Shown here: positions 40,442 to 49,514 of the stretch, in pieces
How positions within the stretch are numbered: the first letter of the stretch is position 1
Layout of the letters: each line of letters begins with the position of its first letter
Assembly (NCBI RefSeq): GCF_900129055.1
Contig: NZ_FQUZ01000013.1
Coordinates: forward strand, 1 to 64,000
Length of the DNA: 64,000 nt
Source of the DNA: Lampropedia hyalina DSM 16112
GTDB taxonomy: Bacteria > Pseudomonadota > Gammaproteobacteria > Burkholderiales > Burkholderiaceae_C
Direction: 5' to 3'
Translations under genes and position numbers: made by a program
Notes under the pieces: model-generated
The model's input: the letters and a program-made list of their open reading frames with translations, nothing else
Database searches by the model: none
Told to the model about the DNA's origin: nothing

Positions 40442-41418
40442 CTCTACAGGCCAAGCCCGTCAGTTGGAGACTGCGTGGTGAGCTGGCGATTGCGCAATGT
40501 TTGCGGCAATACCACCGGTGGCGACCCCGCGCATTGCCGCCCTGTCCCTGGCCTGCTCCCAGGCTGCTGGAGTGGGGTGATGCCAGCCCCCGGCAGGGTG
40601 CGATCCCGCCCATCATCTGGGCGTACTGGAACAGCCCACAGCGGCCTTTGCTGGTGCAGCGGTGTCTTGAAAACTGGCATCGTTACAATCCCGATTACCA
40701 GATTCGGGTGCTCGATGACAGCAGCCTGGCACATTTTGTGGGCGATTTGCCGCCCAGTTGGCCTCGCCTGAGCGTGCAGCAGCGTTCCGACTGGCTGCGT
40801 CTGGAGTTATTGCGCCGTCATGGCGGCATCTGGATGGATGCCAGCACCATCCTGACGCGCTCGCTGCACTGGGTGTTGCAGGAGCAGCAACGCAGCCAGT
40901 GCGATCTGGTGGGTTTTTACATCCAGCGGTTCACGGCCTTGCCTGCTTATCCGGTGGTGGAAAACTGGTTCATGGCCGCACCGCCCGGCAGTGCCTTCAT
41001 TGCCGACCTGCAAGCCGAATTCACCACGCAGGTGCTGGAGCCGGGCAGTGCCGAGTACCTTGCATCGCTGAAGCGGCATGGCCTCTACGATGCCGTGGTG
41101 CAGCGCATCGAAAGCCCCGAATATCTGAGCATGCACGTGGCGATCCAGCGGGTGCTGCAAGACCGGCGGGCACATTACCGTATGGCACTCTGGTGTGCCG
41201 AACACACGGCGTTTGCCTACCACGAACAGGCGCGCTGGGATCGTGCCCGGCTCAAGCTGCGGCTGTTCTTCATGCAGCAAGGGCAGGCCAGCGTGCCTTT
41301 TCTGGTGAAACTGCGCGGGCCGGATCGCCGCAAGCTCGATCACTATCTCGAACAAGGTTTGTACTTGCCAGACAGCATCGTGGGTCGGCATCTGGCAGAA
41401 GAAGGAGCAGGCTCGTGA
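40438..41418 (+). CDS. GT32/Caps_synth-type glycosyltransferase, first paralogue
   Basis: A 326-aa protein of the capsular-polysaccharide-synthesis/GT32 group. It has PPIIWAYWNSPQRPLLVQRCLENW, then SDWLRLELLRRHGGIWMDASTI with the DxS/DxD-like donor motif (MDASTI). The later segments FYIQRFTALPAYPVVENWF and LVKLRGPDRRKLDHYL recur in the next gene, showing a tandem duplication. The start overlaps the preceding GT2 stop (ATGA). A short basic N-terminus precedes the domain. The sugar transferred is unknown. Confidence 0.83.
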   Translation: MTLQAKPVSWRLRGELAIAQCLRQYHRWRPRALPPCPWPAPRLLEWGDASPRQGAIPPIIWAYWNSPQRPLLVQRCLENWHRYNPDYQIRVLDDSSLAHFVGDLPPSWPRLSVQQRSDWLRLELLRRHGGIWMDASTILTRSLHWVLQEQQRSQCDLVGFYIQRFTALPAYPVVENWFMAAPPGSAFIADLQAEFTTQVLEPGSAEYLASLKRHGLYDAVVQRIESPEYLSMHVAIQRVLQDRRAHYRMALWCAEHTAFAYHEQARWDRARLKLRLFFMQQGQASVPFLVKLRGPDRRKLDHYLEQGLYLPDSIVGRHLAEEGAGS

Positions 41419-42386
41419 GCAATGGCGCGTGGATGATGGCCGTGGTGGTTGCCCTGGTCGCACTGGGGGCGTGGTGGGTCTGGCGCAACCGCAGCCTGCC
41501 GCTGTCTTCGGCTGCGCTGGATCTGCTCTGGCAGTCGCCGCAGGCGCAAGGCACGGCAGAGAGAGCATCCCTCATGAACGAGGGCATTCCCCCGGTCATC
41601 TGGACTTACTGGCACAGTCCCGGCTTGCCGCTGGTGGTGCAGCGTTGCGTGGACAACTGGCGGCGGCACAATCCAGGCTATGCCATTCATGTGCTGCATC
41701 AGGGCAATCTGCACGAATACCTTGACGATATTCCCCAGCGGCTGGCTGCCGTGGGCATTCCCAAGCAGACCGACTGGATTCGCCTCGCGCTGCTGCATCG
41801 GCATGGTGGCTTCTGGCTGGATGCCTCCACCATTCTGACGCAATCGCTGGATTGGGCCGTGCAGCGGCAGGCCGCCAGCCGGGCGCAATTGCTGGGCTTC
41901 TATCTGGAGGGCTTTACCACCCAGCCGGCCTATCCGGTGGTGGAAAGCTGGTTTCTGGCCGCTCCCGCAGGCAGTGCCTTTGTGGCGGACTGGCTGGCCC
42001 TGTTTCGCGAGCAGGCCATCGATGGCGAAACGCAGGACTATCTGCAAGGCTTGCGCCAGCGGGGGGTGTTCCAGGCATATACCCAGCGCATTGGCGACCC
42101 GGCCTACCATACCATCCACGTCACCGCCCAGCACCTGATGCAGAGCCATCCTCTGCATGATTACCGGCTGGAATTGTTGCGTGCCGAAGACGGCCCCTAT
42201 CTTTACCACCAGCAAAGCGGCTGGAAGCGGCGCAGCTTGTACTGGCGGCTGCTCTGGAATGGGCAGCGGGATGACTGTCCGCCCCTCATCAAGCTGCGTG
42301 GCGGTGAACGCCGCAAGCTGGAGCCGTATCTGCGCCACGGCTGGTATCGCCAGGGCAGTCTGGTGGGGCGGCAATTGCGCCCATGA
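41415..42386 (+). CDS. GT32/Caps_synth-type glycosyltransferase, second paralogue, membrane-anchored
   Basis: A 323-aa paralogue of the preceding protein, with matching PPVIWTYWHSPGLPLVVQRC, TDWIRLALLHRHGGFWLDASTI, FYLEGFTTQPAYPVVESWF and IKLRGGERRKLEPYL blocks. It adds an N-terminal membrane anchor (GAWMMAVVVALVALGAWWVW) missing in the first copy. The GTG start (41415) overlaps the upstream stop (GTGA), with GAAGGAG at a proper distance; this settles the start. It is the last gene of the glycan cluster; a hairpin at its end serves as terminator for the convergent aminotransferase. Confidence 0.85.
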   Translation: MSNGAWMMAVVVALVALGAWWVWRNRSLPLSSAALDLLWQSPQAQGTAERASLMNEGIPPVIWTYWHSPGLPLVVQRCVDNWRRHNPGYAIHVLHQGNLHEYLDDIPQRLAAVGIPKQTDWIRLALLHRHGGFWLDASTILTQSLDWAVQRQAASRAQLLGFYLEGFTTQPAYPVVESWFLAAPAGSAFVADWLALFREQAIDGETQDYLQGLRQRGVFQAYTQRIGDPAYHTIHVTAQHLMQSHPLHDYRLELLRAEDGPYLYHQQSGWKRRSLYWRLLWNGQRDDCPPLIKLRGGERRKLEPYLRHGWYRQGSLVGRQLRP

Positions 42387-42413
42387 AAAAAGCGGGTGTC
42401 ACAGACGCCCGCT
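42385..42413 (-). terminator. intrinsic terminator of the aminotransferase gene (minus strand)
   Basis: Stem 42391-42400/42404-42413 (agcgggtgtc and gacgcccgct, one G-T pair) is followed on the minus strand by a U-tract (A run 42385-42390). It overlaps the last bases of the glycosyltransferase gene on the plus strand. Confidence 0.82.
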
Positions 42414-42476
42414 TGGTGGATGGGAGCGATGGCCGGGCTTGCCGCCATCCATCGCTCTAATCGCTCTACCAGACCA

Positions 42477-43673
42477 TCAGATCACCTGGGCAATCGCCTT
42501 GGCCACATAGTCCACGTTCTTGCTGTTCAGCGCGGCCACGCAGATGCGGCCGCTGTCGGTGCCGTACACGCCGAATTCATTGCGCAGGCGCACCATCTGG
42601 TCTTTGTTCAGGCCAGAGTAGCTGAACATGCCCACCTGGGTGGTGATGAACGACTGATCCTGGGTCACGCCTGCGGCCTTCAGGCCCTCGACCAGTTGCT
42701 GGCGCATGGCCTTGATGCGGGTGCGCATTTCGCCCAGTTCCTGTTCCCACAGGGCGCGCAGTTCGGGGTTGCCCAACACATAGGCCACCACGGCACCGCC
42801 GTGGGTGGGTGGGTTGGAGTAGTTGGTGCGGATGACGATCTTCAACTGGCTGAGCACGCGCGCGGCTTCTTCCTTGCTGGCCGTGACCACCGAGAGTGCG
42901 CCCACGCGTTCGCCGTACAGGCTGAAGCTCTTGGAAAAGGAGGTCGATACCAGGAATTCCAGACCGGCTGCCACGAACTTGCCCACCACTGCGCCGTCTT
43001 CGGCCAGACCCTGCGAGAAGCCTTGGTAGGCCATGTCCAGGAAGGGGGTCAGGTTGCGGGCCTTCACCACCTCGATCACCTGATCCCACTGGGCCGGGGT
43101 CAGGTCGTAGCCGGTGGGGTTGTGACAGCAGGCGTGCAGCACGACCACGGTTTTTTCGGCAGCGGCGTTCAGGTCGGCCAGCAGTGCGTCGAAGTCGATG
43201 CCACGCTGGGCCGCATCGTAGTAGGCGTAGGTGCCGACTTCAAACCCGGCGTTGTTGAAGATGGCGCGGTGGTTTTCCCAACTGGGGTTGGAGATCAGCA
43301 CCTTGGCATCGGGACTGAGCTTCTTCAGGAAGTCTGCGCCCACTTTCAGGCCGCCGGTGCCGCCCAGGGCCTGAATGGTGGCCACGCGGCCCGATGCCAC
43401 AGGCTCCGATTCCTTGCCGAACACCAGTTCCTTCACGGCCTGGTCGTAGGCGGGCAGGCCGTCGATGGGCAGGTAGCCGCGTGCCTTGGGTTCGGCTTGC
43501 AGGGCTTCTTCGGCCTTGCGCACGGCTGCCAGCAGGGGCAGCTTGCCGTTCTCGTCAAAATAAACACCAACGCCCAGATTGACTTTCTGAGGGTTGGTGT
43601 CAGCGGCGAATTGCTCGTTCAGACCCAGGATAGGGTCGCGGGGTGCCAGTTCTACGGCGGTAAACAGCGACAT
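42477..43673 (-). CDS. aromatic amino acid / aspartate aminotransferase
   Basis: A 398-aa PLP enzyme of aminotransferase class I (AspC/TyrB subgroup). The lysine that binds PLP is K248 in STSFSKSFSLYGERVG; other marks are NLGVGVYFDENGKLPLL, QALGGTGGLKVGADF, HACCHNPTG and the substrate Arg in the C-terminal GRICVAALN. Sequence alone does not settle aspartate versus aromatic specificity. AAAGGAC lies before the ATG. It has its own terminator (42385-42413) and faces the glycan cluster. Divergent from the FMN reductase gene with a 190-bp gap. Confidence 0.94.
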   Translation of the reverse strand: MSLFTAVELAPRDPILGLNEQFAADTNPQKVNLGVGVYFDENGKLPLLAAVRKAEEALQAEPKARGYLPIDGLPAYDQAVKELVFGKESEPVASGRVATIQALGGTGGLKVGADFLKKLSPDAKVLISNPSWENHRAIFNNAGFEVGTYAYYDAAQRGIDFDALLADLNAAAEKTVVVLHACCHNPTGYDLTPAQWDQVIEVVKARNLTPFLDMAYQGFSQGLAEDGAVVGKFVAAGLEFLVSTSFSKSFSLYGERVGALSVVTASKEEAARVLSQLKIVIRTNYSNPPTHGGAVVAYVLGNPELRALWEQELGEMRTRIKAMRQQLVEGLKAAGVTQDQSFITTQVGMFSYSGLNKDQMVRLRNEFGVYGTDSGRICVAALNSKNVDYVAKAIAQVI

Positions 43674-43863
43674 GAAAAGTCCTTTTTTTGGTGTGAGATG
43701 GTGTGAGAAATTCTCAAACGGCCATTATTCTAGAACCGTTCACCGCACGACAGAAGCAGCTGGTGAGCAACCAGATTGGTCTTTGGGTTTCTGCGCCTGC
43801 CTGTAGGGTTGGGCCAGCTCGCGTATGCTGTAGCCTTTTTGCGCCCAGACACGGAACCATTGA

Positions 43864-44466
43864 ATGTCCCAAGCCCTGTTTCCAGCCTCTTATCCCGCCC
43901 TGAAAACCGTTGTGCTCAATGGCAGCCTGCACAAGCCCTCGCGCACCCAGGTGCTGCTCGACCATGTGGGCGACGCATTGGCGCGGCATGTGGCACTGGA
44001 TCGCCAGTCGATTGAACTGGCCGACATTGCCACCGAAGTGGGCAGCGCGCTTTACCCGCAGCAACTGCCGGCGCGTGCCCGCGAGGCAGTGGCGGCCATC
44101 GAGGCAGCCGAGTTCCTGATTGTGGGCAGTCCGGTGTACCGGGGCAGTGTGCCGGGCTTGTTCAAGCACTTGCTGGATTTGATTGGCATGGAGTCGCTGG
44201 TGGGCAAGCCCGTGCTGCTGGCCGCGACTGGTGGCAGCCCGCGCCACTCGCTGGTGCTCGACCACCAGTTGCGTCCGCTGTTTGCGTTCTTTCAGACACT
44301 GACCTTGCCCATTGGGGTGTACAGCGTGTCGCAGGACATCGACAACGGCCAGATCGTCGATGCCGCCTTGCGCGAGCGCGTGGAGCTGGCGGCGACCCTG
44401 GCGGCTCCTGCCTTGCAGGGGCTGGTGCAGCGCAAGGCGGGCCTGCCGCCATCCGCAGCAGTGTGA
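43864..44466 (+). CDS. NADPH-dependent FMN reductase, MsuE/SsuE-like
   Basis: A 200-aa flavodoxin-fold reductase: VVLNGSLHKPSRTQVLLDHV (phosphate loop), FLIVGSPVYRGSVPGLFKHLLDL and LLAATGGSPRHSLVLDHQLRPLFAFF, which are typical of the SsuE/MsuE group. Its job is to supply FMNH2 to two-component sulfonate or sulfone monooxygenases. Such enzymes occur at 59749 and 62432, about 16 kb away, so it may serve them though not in one operon. The start ATG lies 190 bases from the divergent aminotransferase. No sigma-54 site was found before it. Confidence 0.88.
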   Translation: MSQALFPASYPALKTVVLNGSLHKPSRTQVLLDHVGDALARHVALDRQSIELADIATEVGSALYPQQLPARAREAVAAIEAAEFLIVGSPVYRGSVPGLFKHLLDLIGMESLVGKPVLLAATGGSPRHSLVLDHQLRPLFAFFQTLTLPIGVYSVSQDIDNGQIVDAALRERVELAATLAAPALQGLVQRKAGLPPSAAV

Positions 44467-44538
44467 GCCGGTGAGGGCGTGCCGGGGTGCGTCACAATAC
44501 GGTTTTCCCGGCCCACTCAAAAAACAAGGAATACGCCC

Positions 44539-45375
44539 ATGCACTCCAGAACCGCTTTTTTTGTGTCCGACGGCACTGGCATCACCGCTGAAGCGTTCGG
44601 CAATGCCATTCTGGCGCAGTTCGACCTCAGCATCCGTGGCATTCGCCTGCCTTTTGTGGACACCATCGACAAGGCGCACCAGGCCATCCGGCAAATCAAC
44701 CACACCCACGAGGTGGAAGGCAAGAAGCCGATTGTGTTCACCACGCTGGTCAATCCCGCGCTCCAGGAACTGCTGCGCAGCCATTGCAAGGGCATGGTGA
44801 TGGACATGTTCGGCACCTTCGTGCATCCGCTGGAAGGGGAGCTGGGGGTGAAGTCGCACCACCGGGTGGGGCGGTTCACCGACATCAGCAAGAGCAAGGC
44901 CTATTCCAACCGCATGGAGGCCATCAACTACACGCTGCTGCACGACGATGGCCAGTCCAACCGCGACCTCAGCGGCGCGGATGTGATTCTGATCGGGGTC
45001 AGCCGCAGCGGCAAAACGCCCACCAGCCTCTATCTGGCCATGCAGCATGGCCTGAAGGTGGCCAACTATCCGCTGATTCCCGAAGACTTTGACCGCAAGC
45101 GTCTGCCACCTGCGCTGGACGATCACCGCAAAAAGCTGTTTGGCCTCACCATCCAGCCCGAACGCCTGAGCGAGATTCGCAACGAACGCCGCCCCGACTC
45201 CAGATACGCCAGTTTGGAGAACTGCCGCTATGAGGTGGCAGAGGCCGAGGCCATGATGCGTCGCGCTGGGGTGCGCTGGCTCTCCACCACCACCAAGTCC
45301 ATCGAGGAAATCTCCACCACCATCCTCAGCGATCTGCGGCCCCAGAACCTGCAAAACCTCTCCAGCTTCAGCTGA
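44539..45375 (+). CDS. ppsR: phosphoenolpyruvate synthase regulatory protein (PSRP, DUF299)
   Basis: A 278-aa bifunctional ADP-dependent kinase/Pi-dependent pyrophosphorylase that switches PEP synthase off and on. It has [34 protein letters not shown]-type middle segment, the P-loop-like [19 protein letters not shown] and C-terminal [23 protein letters not shown] 44539 with ACAAGGA upstream is chosen; the longer frame adds 20 non-conserved residues. Its target ppsA, usually divergent and adjacent, is not next to it here. cobS follows after six bases. Confidence 0.94.
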   Translation: MHSRTAFFVSDGTGITAEAFGNAILAQFDLSIRGIRLPFVDTIDKAHQAIRQINHTHEVEGKKPIVFTTLVNPALQELLRSHCKGMVMDMFGTFVHPLEGELGVKSHHRVGRFTDISKSKAYSNRMEAINYTLLHDDGQSNRDLSGADVILIGVSRSGKTPTSLYLAMQHGLKVANYPLIPEDFDRKRLPPALDDHRKKLFGLTIQPERLSEIRNERRPDSRYASLENCRYEVAEAEAMMRRAGVRWLSTTTKSIEEISTTILSDLRPQNLQNLSSFS

Positions 45376-45381
45376 TTGCGC

Positions 45382-46197
45382 ATGGCCCGGTGGATTCGCC
45401 ATTACCTGCTGGCCGTGCAGTTTTTCACGCGTATCCCGATCACCGGCGCGCTGGCGCAGTGGGTGGGCTTCAGCCCTGCCATGTTGCAGCGTTCGCTCGT
45501 GCATCTGCCGGGCGTGGGCTGGCTGGTGGGGGCGGCCTGCGCGGCCGTGTTTGGGCTGTTGTGGTGGCTGTTGCCGCCGGTGGCGGCCGCGCCGTGGGTA
45601 GCGGCCATTGCCAGCACGGCCTTCGGCATCGGCCTGACCGGGGCTTTCCATGAAGACGGTCTGGCCGACCTGACCGATGGCCTGGGCGGTTCCTACGACC
45701 GCGAACGGGCACTGGACATCATGAAGGATTCGCGCATCGGCTCGTTTGGCGCGGTGGCCCTGGTGCTGGTGCTGCTGGCCAAGGTGGCCCTGCTGGCCTT
45801 GCTGGCGCAGGCCCTGGACGACTGGAGCGTGCTGGCAGCCTTGTGGCTGGGGCATGTCTGGTCGCGCTGGATGCCACTGTTCGTCACCTGGCGGATGCCG
45901 CATGTGGGCGATACCTTGCGTTCCAAGTCCAAGCCGATTGCCACGGATATTGGCCTGTCGGGCCTCGCCGTGGGCACGGCCTGGTGCCTGCTGGCACTGG
46001 TGCTGGCGTATGGGCTGTGGCCTGCCTTGCCGTGGGGCTGGGGCGTGCCCGGAGCCTTGCTGGGCGGGGCCGCCGTCATGTGGCGGTTGCGGCAGCGTCT
46101 GCAGGGCTTCACCGGCGACGGCCTCGGAGCCGTGCAGCAACTCGGCGAAGTCGGTTTTTACCTGGGGCTGGCCATCGGCCTGCCCGCAGCGGCATGA
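45382..46197 (+). CDS. cobS: adenosylcobinamide-GDP ribazoletransferase (cobalamin synthase)
   Basis: A 271-aa multi-spanning membrane enzyme of cobalamin assembly that joins adenosylcobinamide-GDP and alpha-ribazole (phosphate). The family motif FHEDGLADLTDGLGG and DSRIGSFGAVALVL are intact; the N-terminus LLAVQFFTRIPIT is typical. ATG 45382 is taken rather than the TTG at 45376. It is followed by an alpha-ribazole phosphatase gene that overlaps its stop, so the pair makes the lower nucleotide-loop steps. No other cob genes are in the window. Confidence 0.93.
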   Translation: MARWIRHYLLAVQFFTRIPITGALAQWVGFSPAMLQRSLVHLPGVGWLVGAACAAVFGLLWWLLPPVAAAPWVAAIASTAFGIGLTGAFHEDGLADLTDGLGGSYDRERALDIMKDSRIGSFGAVALVLVLLAKVALLALLAQALDDWSVLAALWLGHVWSRWMPLFVTWRMPHVGDTLRSKSKPIATDIGLSGLAVGTAWCLLALVLAYGLWPALPWGWGVPGALLGGAAVMWRLRQRLQGFTGDGLGAVQQLGEVGFYLGLAIGLPAAA

Positions 46198-46781
46198 CGG
46201 TGTGGCTGATGCGCCATCCGCGTGTGCAATTGCCACGCCCGCTCTGCTATGGTCGCAGCGATGTGCCGCTGGACGAAGCCCATGTGCGGCAATGCGTAGA
46301 GGCACTGGCGCAGTCACTGCCGCCCCATACCCGTATCGTCACGTCCGAGCGTGAACGCACCCGGTGCGTCGCCCGGCAGTTGGGTGCGTTGCGCCCCGAT
46401 CTGCGCAACTGGCAGGTGGATGCCAAGCTCAACGAAATGGACTTCGGCCAGTGGGAAATGGTGGCCTGGGCCGATATTCCGCAGGCAGCCGTCGATGCCT
46501 GGGTGGCCGACTTTGCACAGCACCGCTTCGGCGGCGTGGAATCGGTGCAGGATGTGCTGGAGCGGGCGCGCCAAGTGCTGCAAGGCCACCGGCAAAACAT
46601 GCTGGGTGCAGCAGAAAACACCCTGTGGATCACCCACGCCGGGATGATTCGCGCCTTGCAGTTCTGGCAACAGCATCCCGAAGGCCGCATCCAATCGGCA
46701 CAGGATTGGCCGCAGACCGTGCCTGAATTTGGCGCGGTACAGGTCTGTGCCCCCGATTTTTTGTGCCAAGCAGCAAGGTGA
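46194..46781 (+). CDS. cobC: histidine phosphatase, probable alpha-ribazole phosphatase (CobC)
   Basis: A 195-aa phosphoglycerate-mutase-fold phosphatase. The catalytic His is in VWLMRHPRVQLP (RHP instead of the usual RHG); the second His is in WITHAGMIRALQFW; TSERERTRCVARQL carries the phosphate-binding Arg. The start overlaps the cobS stop (ATGA), so both are translated together. From that context it would dephosphorylate alpha-ribazole-5'-phosphate; on its own the fold permits other phosphate esters. Confidence 0.85.
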   Translation: MTVWLMRHPRVQLPRPLCYGRSDVPLDEAHVRQCVEALAQSLPPHTRIVTSERERTRCVARQLGALRPDLRNWQVDAKLNEMDFGQWEMVAWADIPQAAVDAWVADFAQHRFGGVESVQDVLERARQVLQGHRQNMLGAAENTLWITHAGMIRALQFWQQHPEGRIQSAQDWPQTVPEFGAVQVCAPDFLCQAAR

Positions 46782-46903
46782 AGCCCGGTCTCATTGCCAA
46801 GAAGGGCGACAATAGCCCCTTTCGCATGGTCTGCTGATCCTGCATGACACTCTTGTTCTGGAACCAGCCCCGGCTTTTCAAGGCCACTGTCCGCTGAGCA
46901 CCA

Positions 46904-48286
46904 ATGCCCGAAATCACCTTTTCCCCTGAATTTTCCTTGCCGCCGTCGCGTTTTGCCGATCTGCCCGAGTGGCTGGCCCATTGCGAGCGCATTCATCCCG
47001 CCACCATTGAGCTGGGGCTGGAGCGCGTGCGGGCGGTGGCGCACGCGCTGCAACTGCGCTTTGCCTGCCCCGTCATCACCGTGGCAGGCACCAATGGCAA
47101 GGGTTCCACCTGTGCCATGCTGGAGGCCATCCTGCAACAGTCCGGCTACCGCAGCGGGGTGTACACCTCGCCGCATCTGGTGCATTTCGAGGAGCGTTGC
47201 CGCATCGGTGCGCAGATTGCCACGGCCGCGCAGCTTCTGCCGCATTTCGAGGCCGTGGAGCAGGCACGCCAGCATGCGGGTGAGGGCGGCCAGCCGGTGT
47301 CGCTGACCTATTTCGAGTTCACCACACTGGCGATTCTGCGGCTGCTGGCCAGTGCGCGGCTGGATGTGGTAGTGCTGGAAGTGGGGCTGGGAGGCCGACT
47401 GGATGCCACCAACATCATCGATACCGACTGCGCCATCATCACCAGCATCGATCTGGATCACACCGAGTTTCTGGGCACCGACCGCGAGGCGATTGGCCGT
47501 GAGAAGGCGGGCATCATGCGTGCGGGCAAACCCGCCATCGTTTCCGACCCACTGCCCCCGGACTCGGTGATCGCCCATGCCGAACAGTTGGGCGCAGACC
47601 TGTGGCTGGCCGGGCGCGACTTCAACTATTCCGGCGACCGCCAGCAATGGAACTGGGCCGGGCGTGGCAAACGGTATGCCGGGCTGGCCTATCCGGCCCT
47701 GCGCGGGGCGAACCAGCTGGTGAATGCGTCCGGCGTGCTGGCGGCATTGCAGGCATTGCGCCCGGTATTGCCCATCACCGCCCAGTCGATTCGCGAAGGT
47801 CTGGCCCTGGTGGATGTGCCGGGGCGGTTCCAGATTGTTCCGGGACAGCCCACGCTGGTGCTGGATGTGGCGCACAACCCGCATTCGGTGGCGGCATTGA
47901 CGGCCAATCTGGATGCCATGGGCTTTTTCCCGGTCACTCATGCGGTTTTCGGGGCGATGGCAGACAAGGACCTGGCCGCAGTGTTCCAGAAAATCGCCCC
48001 GCTGGTGGATCGCTGGTACTTTACCGACCTGCCCCTGCCCAGGGCAGAGAAGGCCACGAACCTGCAAAAACGCTGGCAGGCCCTGCAACTGGTGGCGCAG
48101 CGACCCCGGCAGGTGTTCAGCAATGTGTACGCCAATCCCCAGGCGGCACTCGATGCCGCAGTGGCACAGGCGGAACCGGCTGATAGAATCATTGTCTTTG
48201 GCTCTTTCTTTACCGTGGGCGGTGTGTTGCAGCACGGCATTCCGCGCCTGCAAGGCAAGCATCTGTCCGAGGCCGACGGCGCGTAA
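46904..48286 (+). CDS. folC: bifunctional folylpolyglutamate/dihydrofolate synthase
   Basis: A 460-aa Mur-ligase-fold enzyme that adds glutamates to folates and, in bacteria, also makes dihydrofolate. The P-loop VAGTNGKGSTCAMLE (about 60-74), YTSPHLVHFEERCRI, YFEFTTLAILRLL, EVGLGGRLDATNI and DVAHNPHSVAAL are all present. It leads the block folC-SPOR-cvpA-purF; the accD gene commonly before folC in relatives is replaced here by the cobS-cobC pair. The gap to the SPOR gene is 110 bases. Confidence 0.95.
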   Translation: MPEITFSPEFSLPPSRFADLPEWLAHCERIHPATIELGLERVRAVAHALQLRFACPVITVAGTNGKGSTCAMLEAILQQSGYRSGVYTSPHLVHFEERCRIGAQIATAAQLLPHFEAVEQARQHAGEGGQPVSLTYFEFTTLAILRLLASARLDVVVLEVGLGGRLDATNIIDTDCAIITSIDLDHTEFLGTDREAIGREKAGIMRAGKPAIVSDPLPPDSVIAHAEQLGADLWLAGRDFNYSGDRQQWNWAGRGKRYAGLAYPALRGANQLVNASGVLAALQALRPVLPITAQSIREGLALVDVPGRFQIVPGQPTLVLDVAHNPHSVAALTANLDAMGFFPVTHAVFGAMADKDLAAVFQKIAPLVDRWYFTDLPLPRAEKATNLQKRWQALQLVAQRPRQVFSNVYANPQAALDAAVAQAEPADRIIVFGSFFTVGGVLQHGIPRLQGKHLSEADGA

Positions 48287-48396
48287 GCCGGTTTCGCTGT
48301 GTGATGCCATGCCCGACGACGCACCGCCTTTTCACCGTCCCCCTGTGCCTGCCGTGTATGCGCAGCATCTGGACTTGACCGAATCAACACACTCCT

Positions 48397-49383
48397 ATGG
48401 CTCTTTTTGGTTCCCGTAAAACGGCAGATTCCGCTCCCGGGGAAAGCAAGCGCAGTGTCCGGGGGCGCAGCAGCAGCGATACCGTGGAAGACATGCGCCG
48501 CCGCGCGCGCCACCGTCTCATCGGCGCGTGTGTGCTGGTACTCGCTGGCGTGGTGGTGTTCCCCATGCTGTTTGACACGCAGCCGCGCCCCATTCCAGTG
48601 GTCGCCCAGGTGGAGATTCCCGGCGTGGAATCGGCCGCACCGCTGGTCGTGCCCAGTGCGGTGGCCGATGGCGCACCGGCAGCATCGCCCACATCTGACA
48701 GTGCGGCACTGCCGCCCAGTGTAGTGGTCGCCGCTGCACCGGCTGTGGTCACGGCCGTGGCATCTGCCACCCAGGCCGGGCGCACCGAATCGGTGGCGCA
48801 GAGCGCGGCCCGCAATGCGCAGCGCACCGAAGCGGCACCGGCACCGGCTCCCAAACCGCCTGCCCCGGCCCCAACGCCGAAACCCACACCCAAACCAGAA
48901 CCCAAGCCTGCGCCCAAGCCCGAACCGCGTGCCACCACGCAGCCTGCGGCACCCAAGCCAGCACCGGCCAAACCGGCAGAAAAACCGGTGGCCGCTCCCA
49001 AGCCTGCCGCCACACCGCCTGCTCCGGTTGCGGCCCCGGTGGTGCAGCCGCCCCCGGTCAAGCCCGCTTCGGTGCGCAATGACGAAGCCGCCCGTGCCAG
49101 GGCCTTGCTGGAAGGCCGCCCCTCCGAGCCGCCACGCCAGAACCGTGCCGACCAGGGTCGATTCATCGTGCAGGTGGGAGCCTACACCGATGCTGCCAAG
49201 GCACAGGAAGTGCGCGCACAGATCGAGATGCTGGGCCTGCGCACCTACACCCAGGTGGCGCAAACGCCCACCGGGCGGGCCACCCGTGTGCGGGTGGGGC
49301 CGTTCAACAGCCGCGCCGATGCCGACAAGGCCGCTGCCCGCATCAGTGGCGCGAAACTGCCCAGCGTGATCCTGACGCTTTGA
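48397..49383 (+). CDS. SPOR-domain protein (DedD-like)
   Basis: A 328-aa bitopic envelope protein. A basic cytoplasmic start (RRRARHRL) precedes one membrane segment (IGACVLVLAGVVVFPMLF, about 42-59). The periplasmic linker is long (about residues 65-235), very rich in Ala and Pro, with Lys-Pro repeats such as PKPEPKPAPKPEP. The C-terminal SPOR domain (about 250-328, FIVQVGAYTDAAKAQEVRAQ) binds denuded septal peptidoglycan. The position between folC and cvpA is that of dedD. A division-site role is the family expectation. Confidence 0.9.
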   Translation: MALFGSRKTADSAPGESKRSVRGRSSSDTVEDMRRRARHRLIGACVLVLAGVVVFPMLFDTQPRPIPVVAQVEIPGVESAAPLVVPSAVADGAPAASPTSDSAALPPSVVVAAAPAVVTAVASATQAGRTESVAQSAARNAQRTEAAPAPAPKPPAPAPTPKPTPKPEPKPAPKPEPRATTQPAAPKPAPAKPAEKPVAAPKPAATPPAPVAAPVVQPPPVKPASVRNDEAARARALLEGRPSEPPRQNRADQGRFIVQVGAYTDAAKAQEVRAQIEMLGLRTYTQVAQTPTGRATRVRVGPFNSRADADKAAARISGAKLPSVILTL

Positions 49384-49514
49384 TGTTCTGATATTGCCTG
49401 CCGCCACTGCACCGTGCCATTGCGATCCTGCCGCCAGTCCCCATCTGGCGTGCTGTGCGGTGGGCAGCATGACAGTGACTTGCCCGCCCCCGCCTTTGCC
49501 AACCCCTTTCTCTG

